A stretch of DNA of 64,000 bases, from positions 59,822 to 123,821 of the forward strand of contig NZ_JBOEFX010000102.1 of assembly GCF_050633125.1 (NCBI RefSeq), in the 5' to 3' direction. This stretch comes from Lewinella sp050633125 (GTDB lineage Bacteria > Bacteroidota > Bacteroidia > Chitinophagales > Saprospiraceae). A program made the translations under genes and the position numbers. Below are positions 54,538 through 62,053 of this stretch, in pieces (the first letter of the stretch is position 1; each line of letters starts with the position of its first letter). Below the pieces are notes generated by a model, which was given only the letters and a program-made list of their open reading frames with translations, was not told the DNA's origin and made no database searches.

Positions 54538-55203
54538 CTACTCCCCAATTGCTGCGCTCAATTTACGCATCAGCGAATTCACCGCAGCTTCCAGTCGCTT
54601 GCGTTCAGCGATATCCGGGGCCAACAATTTATTGAAGAGGTAACCGACATTATTGAACGTAATCGCATCTGGGAAGGGGGGCGATAAAGGAACCAGATCG
54701 CCACTGGTGAGCAACATTGCATCAGCACCCGATCCGGTAGCTGCATCAGCATATCCCATTCTCAACAGCACGAAATCATCAGGCAGAGTGATGCTCGGGT
54801 CAATGTTTAATGCTGTATCATAAAAATAACCGGAGGTTTGCTCCTTTTGAAGAATTGCCAATGCCGTATCAGGCATAAAGTAGAGTGGGCCAAGGTCATA
54901 AATCGCGCCAAATATTTTCACAAGGAGTGCTGCTTGGTCTTCTGTTTCTTCAATAGTGGTTGCCAGACGAGCCTTTAGTCGACTACGATTTTGTGCGGTT
55001 AAATCCCCTGTCTCCAAGACCTCTTTCATTGCTGCTATCTTGCGAGAATTGGTTGGTATTTCAACAATAAGGCCATCCATTTTCAAGGTAAAAGCTACCT
55101 GTTCAGCCAATGCTTCTCTTGCAGCTTTTTCTGCCTGTCGATCCTGGGAAAATACGGTACAAACAACCGAAACTACCAACGCTAAGGTCAAGAAATGTCT
55201 CAT
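54538..55203 (-). CDS. Secreted protein of unknown function
   Basis: This 221-residue protein has a signal peptide (MRHFLTLALVVSVVCTVFSQ). The mature part is mostly helical at both ends ('KAAREALAEQVAF', 'ERKRLEAAVNSLMRKLSAAI') with a Gly/Ala-rich middle ('YADAATGSGADAMLLTSGD'). No family is recognised. It ends 92 bases from the TetR operon on the same strand. It is divergent from the Bat operon, and its own -7 element lies at 55286-55293. Confidence 0.75.
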   Translation of the reverse strand: MRHFLTLALVVSVVCTVFSQDRQAEKAAREALAEQVAFTLKMDGLIVEIPTNSRKIAAMKEVLETGDLTAQNRSRLKARLATTIEETEDQAALLVKIFGAIYDLGPLYFMPDTALAILQKEQTSGYFYDTALNIDPSITLPDDFVLLRMGYADAATGSGADAMLLTSGDLVPLSPPFPDAITFNNVGYLFNKLLAPDIAERKRLEAAVNSLMRKLSAAIGE

Positions 55204-55285
55204 TAAGGAGGGGTTTGATTTTTGTGACGGAATAATTTAGCTCCGTCAAATTGCTAAGAACTTAGTTTTCTTAAGCTGCTTGCTG

Positions 55286-55293
55286 CAAAAATA
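55286..55293 (-). promoter_or_regulatory. Candidate -7 promoter element of the secreted protein gene
   Basis: TATTTTTG on the minus strand is an exact TAnnTTTG match, 83 bases before the ATG at 55203. Confidence 0.5.
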
Positions 55294-55456
55294 GGGGCTT
55301 GCCCAGCACAATCCCCCTTATTGGCTCTAAATGTGGCAAAAATTAGCCATTTTTGTAATCCTTTAGTCTTTTAAATTGCGCAAAAAAATAAATCGAGCCT
55401 TCTTTTTGGGTTTTCCAAACAGCTAATGCACTTAAAGTGAATCGCTTAATTATCTT

Positions 55457-55486
55457 TTTGAAAAACGTCGACTCTATTTATTTTTG
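55457..55486 (+). promoter_or_regulatory. Promoter of the moxR-bat operon (-33 and -7 elements)
   Basis: TTTG (55457-55460), an 18-base spacer and TATTTTTG (55479-55486) match both halves of the Bacteroidota sigma-A promoter. The predicted start near 55493 leaves a leader of about 55 bases to the ATG at 55550. This is the best promoter in the window. Confidence 0.7.
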
Positions 55487-55549
55487 TGCTGTTCCTTATA
55501 GTGAACTTTTATATAGTATTAATACCCATAAAATAAATTGAATACTCGT

Positions 55550-56545
55550 ATGCAATCGGTAGACATCGAAGCGCTTAACCAACAGATTTACGCCGACAGT
55601 GCGATCATCGAACGAATCCAAGCGGAAACCAGTAAAGTCATTGTCGGGCAAGATCACATGATCAACCGTCTACTTCTTGGCTTACTTACCCGTGGCCACG
55701 TCTTATTGGAAGGTCTGCCAGGTTTGGCCAAGACGCTCGCGATCAAAACACTGTCGCAGGTACTCCAAGGTCAATTCAGCCGTATCCAGTTCACGCCGGA
55801 TTTACTTCCTGCGGATATTGTGGGTACCATGATCTACAACCCCAGCAAGAACGACTTTTCTGTACGAAAAGGGCCTGTTTTTGCCAATTTCGTTCTCGCA
55901 GATGAGATCAACCGAGCACCAGCAAAAGTACAGAGTGCATTGTTGGAAGCCATGCAAGAACGCCAGGTAACTATCGGTAACGAAACCTTCAAACTGGAAG
56001 AACCTTTCCTCGTTTTGGCCACCCAAAACCCCATCGAGCAAGAGGGTACTTACCCACTACCAGAAGCTCAGGTGGATCGTTTTATGCTCAAGGTCAAAAT
56101 TTCTTATCCTAATAAGGAAGACGAGCGCGAGATCATGCGCCGCAACTTGTACGATCTCGATTTCGGAAAAGTAAGCCCCGTAACCTCTGTAGCCGAAATC
56201 ATCAAAGCACGCGAATCTGTCCGTAAAGTATACATGGACGAAAAGATCGAACGCTACATCATTGATATCGTTTTTGCTACTCGTAATCCGGAAGACTATG
56301 GCATGGCTTCGCTGAAACCTTTACTTAGTTTTGGTGGTTCGCCAAGGGCGTCAATCAACCTGGCATTAGCCGCCAAAGCCCATGCCTTTTTACAGCGCCG
56401 TGGCTTTGTGATCCCCGAAGATGTCAGAGCGGTTTGTGACGATGTCTTGCGCCATCGTATTGGACTTACTTACGAAGCGGAGGCGGAAAATATCAGCCAG
56501 GAGGATATTATTCATAAGATCTTGAATGCCGTGGAGGTGCCTTAA
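55550..56545 (+). CDS. MoxR-family AAA+ ATPase of the Bat operon
   Basis: This MoxR-type ATPase is thought to act as a chaperone for VWA-domain partners. The ATG at 55550 is preferred over an in-frame TTG at 55538, giving 331 residues. It shows Walker A EGLPGLAKT near residues 54-62, Walker B VLADEINRAPAKVQSALLEA, sensor 1 ATQNPIEQEGTYPLPEAQ(V)DRF and the C-terminal lid with sensor 2 (GGSPRASINLA). It is first in the run of Bat genes, 78 bases before the DUF58 gene. Confidence 0.94.
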   Translation: MQSVDIEALNQQIYADSAIIERIQAETSKVIVGQDHMINRLLLGLLTRGHVLLEGLPGLAKTLAIKTLSQVLQGQFSRIQFTPDLLPADIVGTMIYNPSKNDFSVRKGPVFANFVLADEINRAPAKVQSALLEAMQERQVTIGNETFKLEEPFLVLATQNPIEQEGTYPLPEAQVDRFMLKVKISYPNKEDEREIMRRNLYDLDFGKVSPVTSVAEIIKARESVRKVYMDEKIERYIIDIVFATRNPEDYGMASLKPLLSFGGSPRASINLALAAKAHAFLQRRGFVIPEDVRAVCDDVLRHRIGLTYEAEAENISQEDIIHKILNAVEVP

Positions 56546-56623
56546 GGGTGCGGGGTCCGGAAACGCGCTTGGTGCGGTTTTGTGCGGGGTACGCGGTATT
56601 TTGAAGATAGTTGCTAATCAGTC

Positions 56624-57490
56624 ATGGAAACGAGTGAATTAATCAAGAAGGTTCGTAAAATAGAGATCAAGTGTAAAGGCTTGAGCAGGCATCTATTTTC
56701 GGGAGAGTACCACAGTGCTTTCAAGGGCAGGGGTATGTCATTCAGCGAAGTGAGGGGTTACCAATATGGCGACGATGTTCGCAATATCGACTGGAATGTG
56801 ACCGCCCGTACCGGCGAGCCTTACATCAAGGTCTTTGAGGAAGAACGGGAGCTGACGGTAATGCTACTGATCGACATCAGTCGTTCTTCCTATTTTGGTA
56901 CCACACCACAGATGAAGAACGAGTACATCACCGAAATTTGTGCGGTGCTTGCTTTTTCAGCGATCAATAACAACGATAAGGTAGGAGTGATTTTCTTTTC
57001 GGACCGGATAGAGAAATTTGTGCCGCCTAAAAAAGGTAAAAAGCATATCCTGCGCATTATCCGTGAGCTGTTGGACATTGAGCCGGAAGGCAAAGGCACC
57101 GATATTGGCATGGCCTTGCAGTACTACAACAACGTGATCAAAAAGCGGAGTATTTGCTTTGTGCTTTCCGATTTCATGACGCAAAACTACGAATCGTCGT
57201 TGCGGATTGTCGCTCGCCGCCACGATCTAGTAGGGGTACACCTCTACGACCCGCGCGAGAAGGAACTCCCTAATGTGGGCCTCATCCGCGCGGAAGATGC
57301 CGAGACCGGTGCCCTCCGTTGGGTAGATACCGCCGACAAGCAGGTACAACAAAACTACCGGGAATGGTTTGAAAACAACTTCAACTACTTCCGCAATCAA
57401 TTTCTACGTAGCGGTGCCGATACCATCAGTATTGAAACGACAGACTCTTACATTACAGCGCTCCACCAATTTTTTCAAAGAAGATCATAA
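56624..57490 (+). CDS. DUF58 protein (VWA-like)
   Basis: This 288-residue soluble protein has the DUF58 signature GRGMSFSEVRGYQYGDDVRNIDW (residues about 35-58) followed by a VWA-like domain. The metal-site motif DISRS (D-x-S-x-S form) lies in 'VMLLIDISRSSYFG', and 'GKGTDIGMALQYYNN' supplies the Thr/Asp of the second loop. DUF58 proteins accompany MoxR ATPases as likely clients. Its TAA overlaps the next ATG by one base, indicating coupling. Confidence 0.93.
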   Translation: METSELIKKVRKIEIKCKGLSRHLFSGEYHSAFKGRGMSFSEVRGYQYGDDVRNIDWNVTARTGEPYIKVFEEERELTVMLLIDISRSSYFGTTPQMKNEYITEICAVLAFSAINNNDKVGVIFFSDRIEKFVPPKKGKKHILRIIRELLDIEPEGKGTDIGMALQYYNNVIKKRSICFVLSDFMTQNYESSLRIVARRHDLVGVHLYDPREKELPNVGLIRAEDAETGALRWVDTADKQVQQNYREWFENNFNYFRNQFLRSGADTISIETTDSYITALHQFFQRRS

Positions 57491-58461
57491 TGAAACGCGG
57501 TATTCATCATCTCATCGGTATTTTCTGCACGATGCTCATAGGGAGCAGTGCCTTCGGGCAGGTGAATGTCAGTATGAACCTCGACAGTGCCGTCATTTTT
57601 ATTGGCGACCACCTGGGGTTGACCGTCAACATAGCGGCCCCGACTAACGCCGCCATCAAAACCATCAACTACGGCCACTGGGCCGATGCCGGAAAAGTAG
57701 AACTCCTGGATTTAGGTGATCTCAACACCATCGCTACCGAGCCTGAGCAATTGCTCCAGCAGCGCCTGGTTTTCACTACGTTTGATTCCGGTTATCATCG
57801 ACTTCCTTCGCTTGAAGTGATTTATGAACTTAATGGTATTCAGGATACCGCCCGTTCGAGTAATCTAGGCCTTACTGTAGCTACCATCCCCGTCCAAGAG
57901 GAAGCCGACATCATGGCCAACAAGGACATTATCAAAGAACCTATCAATTTCGTTGATTTTATCCCTCTTGCGTTGGGGCTTCTTTTCATTGCAGTAGTTA
58001 TTGGCGTTATCTGGCGAGCAAGTGCTGTACGCAAGCGCAAAGCAATGCCGCCGGCTCCGCCACCTCCACCCATTCCGGCGCACATCATTGCCCTGGAAAA
58101 ACTAGACCAGCTGGAAGCTGCCGCCGTATGGAAAACCGGAGACATCAAGGGATTCCAATCAGATTTGACCTACACGCTCCGCGAATACCTGGAAAACAGA
58201 TATGAACTACAAGCCCTGGAAGCAACTAGTCCGGATATCATCAAAGACTTACAACGCCTGAAGCTTGATGAGGAAGGAATACTCCGTGCTGTTTTGAATA
58301 CCGCTGATATGGTAAAATTTGCCAAAGCTACTCCTGCGGAGGCCGTTCATCTCCAAGCCTTAACACAGGTCCGTTATTTTGTGACAGCCACGAAATACAC
58401 TTCTCCGGTTCCTGTTCCGGACAACGAACAACTTGCAGACGTAAACGCAGAAGAGGAATGA
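57490..58461 (+). CDS. Bat-operon membrane protein (DUF4381-like)
   Basis: This 323-residue protein has a signal peptide (1-23, ending AFGQ). A periplasmic beta-rich domain resembling BatD repeats follows (about 25-135, 'VNVSMNLDSAVIFIGDHLGLTV'). One membrane span lies at about 155-178. A Pro-rich turn (PPAPPPPPIPAHIIALEKLDQLEA) leads to a helical cytoplasmic tail typical of DUF4381 ('TLREYLENRYELQALEATSPDI'). It occupies the usual slot between the DUF58 gene and batA and probably anchors the complex. It overlaps batA by 4 bases (ATGA). Confidence 0.85.
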   Translation: MKRGIHHLIGIFCTMLIGSSAFGQVNVSMNLDSAVIFIGDHLGLTVNIAAPTNAAIKTINYGHWADAGKVELLDLGDLNTIATEPEQLLQQRLVFTTFDSGYHRLPSLEVIYELNGIQDTARSSNLGLTVATIPVQEEADIMANKDIIKEPINFVDFIPLALGLLFIAVVIGVIWRASAVRKRKAMPPAPPPPPIPAHIIALEKLDQLEAAAVWKTGDIKGFQSDLTYTLREYLENRYELQALEATSPDIIKDLQRLKLDEEGILRAVLNTADMVKFAKATPAEAVHLQALTQVRYFVTATKYTSPVPVPDNEQLADVNAEEE

Positions 58462-59465
58462 TGAACGCCTTGCAAAATATGACCTTTGCTCATCCGTGGG
58501 CATTTTTATTGCTACTATTAATACCAGCTGTGGTTTGGTGGCTCAAGCGCCAGCGCCACCAACGGCACCCTCATTTGCGGATGCCAACGCTAGCTGCTGT
58601 CGAGCACATCACCTCCTGGCGTGCGCGCTTACGGGCATTGCTCCCTTGGTTGCGAGGTCTTGCGCTGGTAGCCATGGTGGTTGCACTGGCTCGTCCGCAA
58701 CTTACGCTACAGGAAGAATCAATTACAGCTGAAGGAATCGACATTGTCTTGGCTATGGACTTGTCCAGCAGTATGTTGGCCCAAGATTTCAAACCCAATC
58801 GCCTCGAAGCCAGCAAGCAGGTGGCTATAGACTTTGTGAACAAACGACCGTATGACCGTATCAGCATTGTGGCCTTTGCTGGCGAAGCCTTTACACAGTG
58901 TCCACTGACCACTGACCATGATATTGTTCGCACTTTTATAGGTGCGCTGGCCTGTGGAGCACTCGAAGATGGTACCGCCATCGGACAAGGGCTGGCTACG
59001 GCTGTCAATCGAGTGAAAGAAAGTGAAACTGCGAGTAAGATTATTATTCTACTCACCGACGGAGTCAACAATGCCGGCTATCTGCCACCAGACATGGCTG
59101 CCGATATTGCCAAAGAATTTGGGATCAAGGTCTATACCATTGGTGTGGGGTCAGAAGGGGAGGCCATCACGCCGGTGAGCAAAGATCGCTTTGGTCGCTA
59201 CCGTTATGACATTGCCAGGGTAGAGATTGACGAGGCTCTACTGCAGCAAATTGCCACTAAAACCGATGGTCGTTACTTCCGAGCAACCAACCAGGAGGAG
59301 CTTCAAGGAATCTATGATTTGATTGATCAATTGGAAAAAACAGAGATAGAGACAACGGTAATCAAACGTTATCAGGAAAAATTTCGGTGGTTTGCCATGT
59401 TTGCCGCCTTCTGCCTTTTATTGGAAATGATCTTGCGGTACACCGTATTGCGAGCGATTCCTTAG
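58458..59465 (+). CDS. batA: BatA, VWA-domain membrane protein
   Basis: This 335-residue protein has two membrane spans at the N-terminus (about 12-26 and 52-72), a VWA domain outside the membrane and one C-terminal span (about 312-330). The metal site is complete: LAMDLSSSM (D-x-S-x-S), EDGTAIGQGL (Thr) and 'IILLTDGVNN' (Asp). In Bacteroides the Bat proteins were tied to oxygen tolerance; the molecular role is unsettled. It is translationally coupled to the preceding gene, and batB starts 21 bases after its stop. Confidence 0.95.
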   Translation: MMNALQNMTFAHPWAFLLLLLIPAVVWWLKRQRHQRHPHLRMPTLAAVEHITSWRARLRALLPWLRGLALVAMVVALARPQLTLQEESITAEGIDIVLAMDLSSSMLAQDFKPNRLEASKQVAIDFVNKRPYDRISIVAFAGEAFTQCPLTTDHDIVRTFIGALACGALEDGTAIGQGLATAVNRVKESETASKIIILLTDGVNNAGYLPPDMAADIAKEFGIKVYTIGVGSEGEAITPVSKDRFGRYRYDIARVEIDEALLQQIATKTDGRYFRATNQEELQGIYDLIDQLEKTEIETTVIKRYQEKFRWFAMFAAFCLLLEMILRYTVLRAIP

Positions 59466-59486
59466 GAACAGTATAAAAAATGTTGA

Positions 59487-60521
59487 ATGTTTAAATTCGA
59501 ACATAGCTATTATTTGTGGGCTTTAGCCTTACTGCCAATTCTGGTCGGTTTCTTCTTCCTTGCATGGCATTTGCGCAAGCAAGCCCTTGAACGCTTTGGT
59601 GGGCGGGAAGTAGTGAGTAGGCTGGCTCCAGGGCTCAGTCGTTATAAGCATTTGGTAAAATTTGGTTTGCTGGTTATCGCCTTTTTCTTTCTGATTATAG
59701 GCTTGGCCAACCCTCAGTGGGGAAGTAAGCGGCAGCCGGTACAACGTAAAGGGATTGATTTATTCATTGCTCTGGACATTTCCCAAAGTATGCTCACCGA
59801 AGACGTATCCCCCAGTCGCATCGAACGCGCCAAGCGTTTTGGTCAGCAATTGGTAGATAAATTGGCGAGTAATAATATTGGTGTTATCCTTTTTGCCTGC
59901 AACGCTTTTCCGGTAGCTCCTCTTACCAGTGATTACTATTTTGCAAAACTGGCCCTGACGACGGCTTCTCCCGATCAGGCAGGAGAACAAGGTACCGCGA
60001 TCAGTTCTGCTATAGATTTGGCTGAGCGTTCTTTTGACCCCGAAAATGAACGTCATAAAGCGGTCATCATCATTACTGACGGTGAAGATCACGATGGGCG
60101 CGGAGCAGATAGGGCCCAGGCGGTATACGAAACAGGCACTCTGGTTTATACCGTTGGTGTAGGCAGTACCGAAGGTGGTTTTATCCCCGTAAACATCCGA
60201 GGAAGAGAAGACTACTTACGTGATGATACCGGCAATCCCGTTCGTTCCCGGCTTGATCCGGCCACCCTTGAAGAGGTAGCCAGAGCCGGTGGTGGAGCTT
60301 ACTTCAACTTGGAGAAAAATGCCGAAGGGCTGGCCGAAATCTTACAGGAACGTATTGATACCATCGAAAAACGCGAATACGAACAAAGGGTATTTACCGA
60401 TTACGAAAGTTATTTTCAAATATTCATTGGCATTGCTTTCCTTTTTCTATTAGTCGAGTTTCTACTGTCGTATAAAACCAGTAGCCTGAGGAAATCAAAT
60501 CGCTTGAAAAAAACAGCTTAG
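59487..60521 (+). CDS. batB: BatB, second VWA-domain membrane protein
   Basis: This 344-residue paralogue of BatA has the same membrane layout: two N-terminal spans at about 8-26 and 55-74 and a C-terminal span at about 310-330. The metal-site motifs are IALDISQSM, EQGTAISSAI and 'VIIITDGEDHDG'. After the domain come 'DYLRDDTGNPVRSRLDPATLEEVA' and the helical end. The stop is followed by a 20-bp inverted repeat before batC. Confidence 0.95.
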   Translation: MFKFEHSYYLWALALLPILVGFFFLAWHLRKQALERFGGREVVSRLAPGLSRYKHLVKFGLLVIAFFFLIIGLANPQWGSKRQPVQRKGIDLFIALDISQSMLTEDVSPSRIERAKRFGQQLVDKLASNNIGVILFACNAFPVAPLTSDYYFAKLALTTASPDQAGEQGTAISSAIDLAERSFDPENERHKAVIIITDGEDHDGRGADRAQAVYETGTLVYTVGVGSTEGGFIPVNIRGREDYLRDDTGNPVRSRLDPATLEEVARAGGGAYFNLEKNAEGLAEILQERIDTIEKREYEQRVFTDYESYFQIFIGIAFLFLLVEFLLSYKTSSLRKSNRLKKTA

Positions 60522-60532
60522 AGACGGAAGAA

Positions 60533-60592
60533 AAATAACCTATACCGTTTTCGATTTTTTAAAATTTTAAAAGAAAACGGTATAGGTTATTT
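60533..60592 (+). repeat. Perfect 20-bp inverted repeat between batB and batC
   Basis: AAATAACCTATACCGTTTTC (60533-60552) and its exact complement (60573-60592) flank a 20-base AT loop that itself contains TTTTAAAATTTTAAAA. Flanking GACGGAA/TTCCGTC extends the arms past a 3-base bulge. No T-run follows, so it is not a standard terminator. Confidence 0.9.
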
Positions 60593-60610
60593 CCGTCAAA
60601 TCACTTAGTT

Positions 60611-61357
60611 ATGAAATTAAGATTGTTGCTTGCTTTTACGATTATTATTAGCGTTTTGAGCCTACAAGCTCAGGATGGCCACCGCAAACTGCGGGAGGGT
60701 GATCGTGCCTATGAAGAGGGTACCTATGACAAAGCTGCCGAAAGTTACCGTGCGGCCATTTCCGAAAAAAACAGTGCCCAGGGCAACTATAATCTTGGCA
60801 ATGCCGCTTACCAGCAAGGCGACTACGAAGAAGCTGCTCGTCGTTTTGAAGAAGCTGCTCGCCTTGCGGGAGAGGCTAGCCAGCAAGCCCACGCCTACCA
60901 CAACCTTGGCAACACCTACTACCAACAAGGAGAGTTTGACAAAGCCGCCGAAGCTTACAAAAACGCCCTTCGCCGCCAACCCAACGATCTCGAAACAAAG
61001 TTTAATTTGGCTAAAGCCATGCAGCAACAACAATTGCAGCAAGAGCAACAACAGCAGCAAGAATCTGAACCCAGCGACGAAAACGAGGAACAAGAAGAGC
61101 AGCAAGATCAACAGCAACAAGAGGGAGAGGATCAGCAGCAGCAACAAAATCAAGACCAGCAACAGCAACAAAACCAAGAAAACCAGGACCAGCAAGAAAA
61201 TCAAGAGCAACAATCTTCAGAACCACAAGAAGCTAAGCCCATGACCAGGGAAGAAGCAGAACGTCAGCTTCAGTTTGCAGAAGAAGATGAAAAGAAAACC
61301 ATGGAGAAAATGCAGCGCGTGCAGGGTCGTTCATGTAACTCTGATAAGAAATGGTAA
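60611..61357 (+). CDS. batC: BatC-like TPR protein with Gln-rich region
   Basis: This 248-residue protein has a signal peptide (1-20, LSLQAQ). Three TPR units follow (about 22-135: 'GDRAYEEGTYDKAAESYRAA', 'GNAAYQQGDYEEAARRFEEA', 'GNTYYQQGEFDKAAEAYKNA'). A very Gln/Glu-rich low-complexity stretch (about 138-200) precedes a charged tail (MTREEAERQLQFAEEDEKKTMEKMQ). It is a periplasmic scaffold for the Bat complex. The Gln-rich stretch makes long open frames on both strands that are not genes. Confidence 0.93.
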   Translation: MKLRLLLAFTIIISVLSLQAQDGHRKLREGDRAYEEGTYDKAAESYRAAISEKNSAQGNYNLGNAAYQQGDYEEAARRFEEAARLAGEASQQAHAYHNLGNTYYQQGEFDKAAEAYKNALRRQPNDLETKFNLAKAMQQQQLQQEQQQQQESEPSDENEEQEEQQDQQQQEGEDQQQQQNQDQQQQQNQENQDQQENQEQQSSEPQEAKPMTREEAERQLQFAEEDEKKTMEKMQRVQGRSCNSDKKW

Positions 61358-61435
61358 GCTTGACTTGGGGCAAAGTGCCGAAAGTCAAACTAAACTCTTA
61401 ATACGCTGTAATCGTTTTATTCAAAAAAAGAACTT

Positions 61436-62053
61436 ATGCGCAACTACCTTTTGCTATCATTGCTATTTGCCTTGGGTTCCGTTTTTACCCAGGAAGCTAC
61501 CTTTACGGTCAGCGTGAACAATGATTCCATTTTATTGGGGAATAGATTTTCAGTGACCTTTTCCTTAAATAATGGCCAAGGAGAGGATTTCTTTTTTCCA
61601 GAATTTACCGATTTTGTAAAAGTAGGTGGGCCCAATATGAGTTCACAAATGAATATCATGAATGGGGCGGTTAGCCAAAGTGTACAATACACTTATTTCC
61701 TGGAAGCCCACGAGGTCGGTGACTATTACATCGAACCAGCCAGCGTAAAAGTTGGCGATCGTTATTTGGAAACGCCTCCTTTTTTAGTGCGTGTTTTCCC
61801 AAACCCAGAAGGGATTATACAATCGCCATCGACACCTTCCGGTCGTAACTCTCCTTTTGGTGACGGCTTTTTTAACCAAGATTTTTTTGGACAAGACTTA
61901 GAAAACCCTGGTGGTGGTATCTTTGACCAAGACTTGCTGGGAGACGATTTTTTTCAGCAGTTTTTCCAACAATCTCCCTTTGGGCAAATGACGCCACCGG
62001 TAGATAGTCTGCAACAGGCGCAACCCAAAAAACGCAAAACGACGCGGATTTAA
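61436..62053 (+). CDS. Short BatD-domain protein (partial duplicate of BatD)
   Basis: This 205-residue protein has a signal peptide (1-19). One domain follows (about 20-125) parallel to the start of the next protein: 'VNNDSILLGNRFSVTFSLNNGQGEDFFFPEF' against 'ADAKEVLLNSYFELTYTLKNGEGLNFTPPSF'. A Phe/Asp/Gln-rich linker (about 140-185) and a basic end (QPKKRKTTRI) follow. A usual BatD has domain 1, such a linker and further domains in one chain. Here domain 1 plus linker is a separate gene and the next gene repeats domain 1. The stop overlaps the next ATG (TAATG). Confidence 0.85.
   Translation: MRNYLLLSLLFALGSVFTQEATFTVSVNNDSILLGNRFSVTFSLNNGQGEDFFFPEFTDFVKVGGPNMSSQMNIMNGAVSQSVQYTYFLEAHEVGDYYIEPASVKVGDRYLETPPFLVRVFPNPEGIIQSPSTPSGRNSPFGDGFFNQDFFGQDLENPGGGIFDQDLLGDDFFQQFFQQSPFGQMTPPVDSLQQAQPKKRKTTRI

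Noticed and set aside
60662..61213. 183-codon minus-strand frame rich in Leu and Val
   Set aside because: It is the antisense of the Gln-rich region of batC (CAA/CAG read as TTG/CTG), not a membrane protein.
60675..61244. 189-codon plus-strand frame rich in Asn, Lys and Ser
   Set aside because: It is an out-of-frame reading of batC; the TPR repeats and signal peptide are in the other frame.
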